Origin: Glandiceps talaboti
Taxonomy: Eukaryota > Hemichordata > Enteropneusta > Spengelidae
NCBI RefSeq assembly: GCF_964340395.1
Contig: NC_135555.1
Coordinates: 3,706,001-3,770,000 of the forward strand
DNA: 64,000 nucleotides
Direction of reading: 5' to 3'
The notes under the pieces were generated by a model, which was given only the letters and a program-made list of their open reading frames with translations, did no database searches and was not told the origin of the DNA. Position numbers and translations under genes: made by a program. This document shows, one piece after another, positions 61,049-64,000 of the stretch (positions are counted from its first letter, which is position 1; each line of letters opens with the position of its first letter).

Positions 61049-62872
61049 CTGCAATCATACCACCACTACTTATATATATGACATCATACCACTACTTATA
61101 CCTGTGGCATCATACCACTACTTATACCTGTGACATCATACCACTACTTATACCTGTGACATCATACCACTACTTATACCTGTGACATCATACCACTACT
61201 TATACCTGTGACATCATACCACTACTTATATCTGTGACATCATACCACTACTTATATCTGTGACATCATACCACTACTTACACCTGTGACATCATACCAC
61301 TACTTATACCTGTGACATCATACCACTACTTATATCTGTGACATCATACCACTACTTACACCTGTGACATCATACCACTACTTATACCTGTGACATCATA
61401 CCACTACTTATACCTGTGACATCATACCACTACTTATACCTGTGACATCATACCACTACTTATATCTATGACATCATACCACTACTTATACCTGTGACAT
61501 CATACCACTACTTATACCTGTGACATCATACCACTACTTATACCTGTGACATCATACCACTACTTATACCTGTGACATCATACCACTACTTATATCTATG
61601 ACATCATACCACTACTTATACCTGTGACATCATACCACTACTTATACCTGTGACATCATACCACTACTTATATCTATGACATCATACCACTACTTATACC
61701 TGTGACATCATACCACTACTTATATCTATGACATCATACCACTACTTACACCTGTGACATCATACCACTACTTATACCTGTGACATCATACCACTACTTA
61801 TATCTATGACATCATACCACTACTTATACCTGTGACATCATACCACTACTTATACCTGTGACATCATACCACTACTTATACCTGTGACATCATACCACTA
61901 CTTATACCTGTGACATCATACCACTACTTATATCTATGACATCATACCACTACTTATATCTATGACATCATACCACTACTTATACCTGTGACATCATACC
62001 ACTACTTATATCTATGACATCATACCACTACTTACACCTGTGACATCATACCACTACTTATACCTGTGACATCATACCACTACTTATACCTGTGACATCA
62101 TACCACTACTTAAATCTATGACATCATACCACTACTTATACCTGTGACATCATACCACTACTTAAATCTATGACATCATACCACTACTTATACCTGACAT
62201 CATACCACTACTTATATCTTTGACATCATACCACTACTTATATCTATGACATCATACCACTACTTATATCTGTGACATCATACCACTACTTATACCTGTG
62301 ACATCATACCACTACTTATATCTATGACATCATACCACTACTTATACCTGTGACATCATATCACTACTTATATCTATGACATCATACCACTACTTATATC
62401 TATGACATCATACCACTACTTATAGCTGTGACATCATACCACTACTTATATCTATGACATCATACCACTACTTATACCTGTGACATCATACCACTACTTA
62501 TATCTATGACATCATACCACTACTTATATCTATGACATCATACCACTACTTATATCTATGACATCATACCACTACTTATATCTATGACATCACACCACTA
62601 CTTATATCTATGACATCACACCACTACTTATATCTATGACATCATACCACTACTTATATCTATGATATCATACCACTACTTATACCTGTGACATCACACC
62701 ACTACTTATAACTATGACATTACACCACTACTTATATCTATGACATCATACCACTACTTATACCTGTGACATCATACCACTACTTAAATCTATGAAATCA
62801 TACCACTACTTATATCTATGACATCATACCACTACTTATATCTATGACATCATACCACTACTTATATATAAA
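61049..62872. repeat. 26-bp satellite array, ~70 copies
   Basis: The unit is CATACCACTACTTA, then an 8-bp variable segment, then ACAT. Two main variants of that segment: TACCTGTG (type A) and TATCTATG (type B), with minor CACCTGTG, TATCTGTG and AATCTATG types. Type A dominates the left half and B the right. At least one unit has a deletion (near 62190). There are no unique spacers and no ORF. Confidence 0.95.
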
Positions 62873-62924
62873 AAAAGCACTGATGATTAATTGAAGTTTC
62901 GATTATATTAAAGTAAACTCTATT

Positions 62925-63330
62925 ACTGTGAACACTTCATTATATAAAAACCCTTTCATGTCCCTGAAACATACATTTCCAATAAAGTATATACTTTACT
63001 ATAATGAACAGTTCACTATAACAAACACCCTTTCATGTCTCCTAAACATACATTTCCAATAAAGTACATACTTTACTATAATGAACAGTTCACTATAACA
63101 AACACCCTTTCATGTCTCCTAAACATACATTTCCAATAAAGTACATACTTTACTATAATGAACAGTTCACTATAACAAACACTCTTTCATGTCTCCTAAA
63201 CATACATTTCCAATAAAGTACATACTTTACTATAATGAACAGTTCAAACACTCCTTCATGTCTCCTAAACATACATATCCAATAAAGTACACGCTGCACT
63301 ACAAATGAACAGTTCTATAACAAACCTTTT
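62925..63330. repeat. 77-bp tandem array, ~5 copies
   Basis: AATAAAGTA recurs at 62981, 63058, 63135, 63212 and 63281 (77, 77, 77, 69 bp). Units carry ATACTTTACTATAATGAACA, GTTCACTATAACAAACACCC and TTTCATGTCTCCTAAACATA. The middle three are almost identical and the outer two diverged. Confidence 0.92.
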
Positions 63331-64000
63331 CCAATATTATCTCCTGACAAGTCTGTATAGTCAGATGGTATATTGAATGATTTTTATTGAATTTATATCT
63401 GACAAGTTCAGTTTTTTTTACTTTAACTTTTACATCAGAACCAAAATACAAAGTATACTGGTAAACAATAATGTTGTAAAATACATATCTTTCATGTCAT
63501 ACAATTCATCAATATTACTATCAATAACATTATGACAATTTACAATTATCAGTACATTTACGACTTGACAGATAAGACTCTTTAATGAAATTCAATAAGT
63601 TGAAAGTACAGTGTTTGAGTGATATTAATCTGACCATGATATTTACAGATATGTATATTTCAATCTTAGTAATTACATGGCTAAAAGTGAAATGTTGATT
63701 GATTCCTGGGAAGTAGACATCAGTTTGTTTTCACAATTCACATATTTATTACTGTATGTCATATCATAGACTTATAATTCAATTGATCCTTGTACAAATA
63801 GAAAGTTTCCAGAAAAGGATTTTTTTCTCAGTGAACAACCCTCTTTGAAAAGAGATGCATGCAGACAAATGATCCGAGACTTATTATGGATAATAATACC
63901 TAATAAAGTTTCTCATTCCAGGATTACAAGAATTGGTTAAATTTTCAACAGCAAATGACAAAGTTATATCTTCATGAGGTTGGGGTAGGGTGTTTTCAAT
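63331..64000. other. No gene recognised to window end
   Basis: AT-rich sequence without repeats or exon-like frames of note. Confidence 0.5.

Noticed and set aside
61049-62872. CRISPR-like direct repeats
   Set aside because: Units are contiguous 26-mers with no unique spacers, in animal-type DNA.

Overview
The window is animal (metazoan) nuclear DNA: AT-rich and intron-bearing, dense in microsatellites, minisatellites and short non-autonomous transposons, with no bacterial-style gene packing, Shine-Dalgarno sites or operons. The style (many small inverted-repeat elements, a tRNA-headed SINE, long simple repeats, long introns) fits a marine invertebrate, either a non-vertebrate deuterostome or a lophotrochozoan. 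The sequence alone does not fix the phylum.

One protein-coding gene can be supported: a three-exon, 132-residue homologue of CIMIP1 (C20orf85/LLC1), a ciliary microtubule inner protein, on the + strand (exons 43505-43569, 43671-43752, 51665-51916). A near-consensus RFX X-box lies about 135 bp upstream of its ATG, and a forkhead (FOXJ1-type) site lies in its first intron. This is the promoter logic expected of a motile-cilium gene.

Layout: 1-33 kb holds no recognisable exon. It is CpG-poor and carries a 423-bp fold-back element (7.7-8.1 kb), a 62-bp minisatellite (9.8-10.2 kb), a modular repeat with an ACAG microsatellite (15.6-16.0 kb), 65- and 68-bp tandem repeats (17-18.4 kb), a CT tract inside an older minisatellite (24.4-25.0 kb), a palindromic element (25.4 kb) and a nested tandem block (30.4-31.2 kb). 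From about 33.1 to 45.2 kb the DNA is clearly CpG-rich. It contains a GC-rich promoter-like patch (33.9-34.5 kb), an intact hAT-like MITE with a perfect 8-bp target duplication (36.5 kb) and a truncated relative (41.4 kb), a long CA tract, and the CIMIP1 promoter with exons 1-2. From 45.2 kb to the end the DNA is CpG-depleted again. It contains most of the 7.9-kb second intron (minisatellite, ATTC repeat, SINE, second modular repeat copy), exon 3, and a repeat-rich tail with a TA-flanked MITE (56.3 kb), a C/G-skewed 41-bp minisatellite (59.5 kb), a GC-rich hairpin (60.9 kb), a ~1.8-kb satellite of 26-bp units (61.0-62.9 kb) and a 77-bp tandem array (62.9-63.3 kb).

No rRNA, tRNA, CRISPR, viral or transposase/reverse-transcriptase coding sequence was recognised. 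The most notable signals are the regulated ciliary gene, the sharp CpG step at both ends of a 12-kb domain, and several short inverted-repeat elements with clean boundaries.
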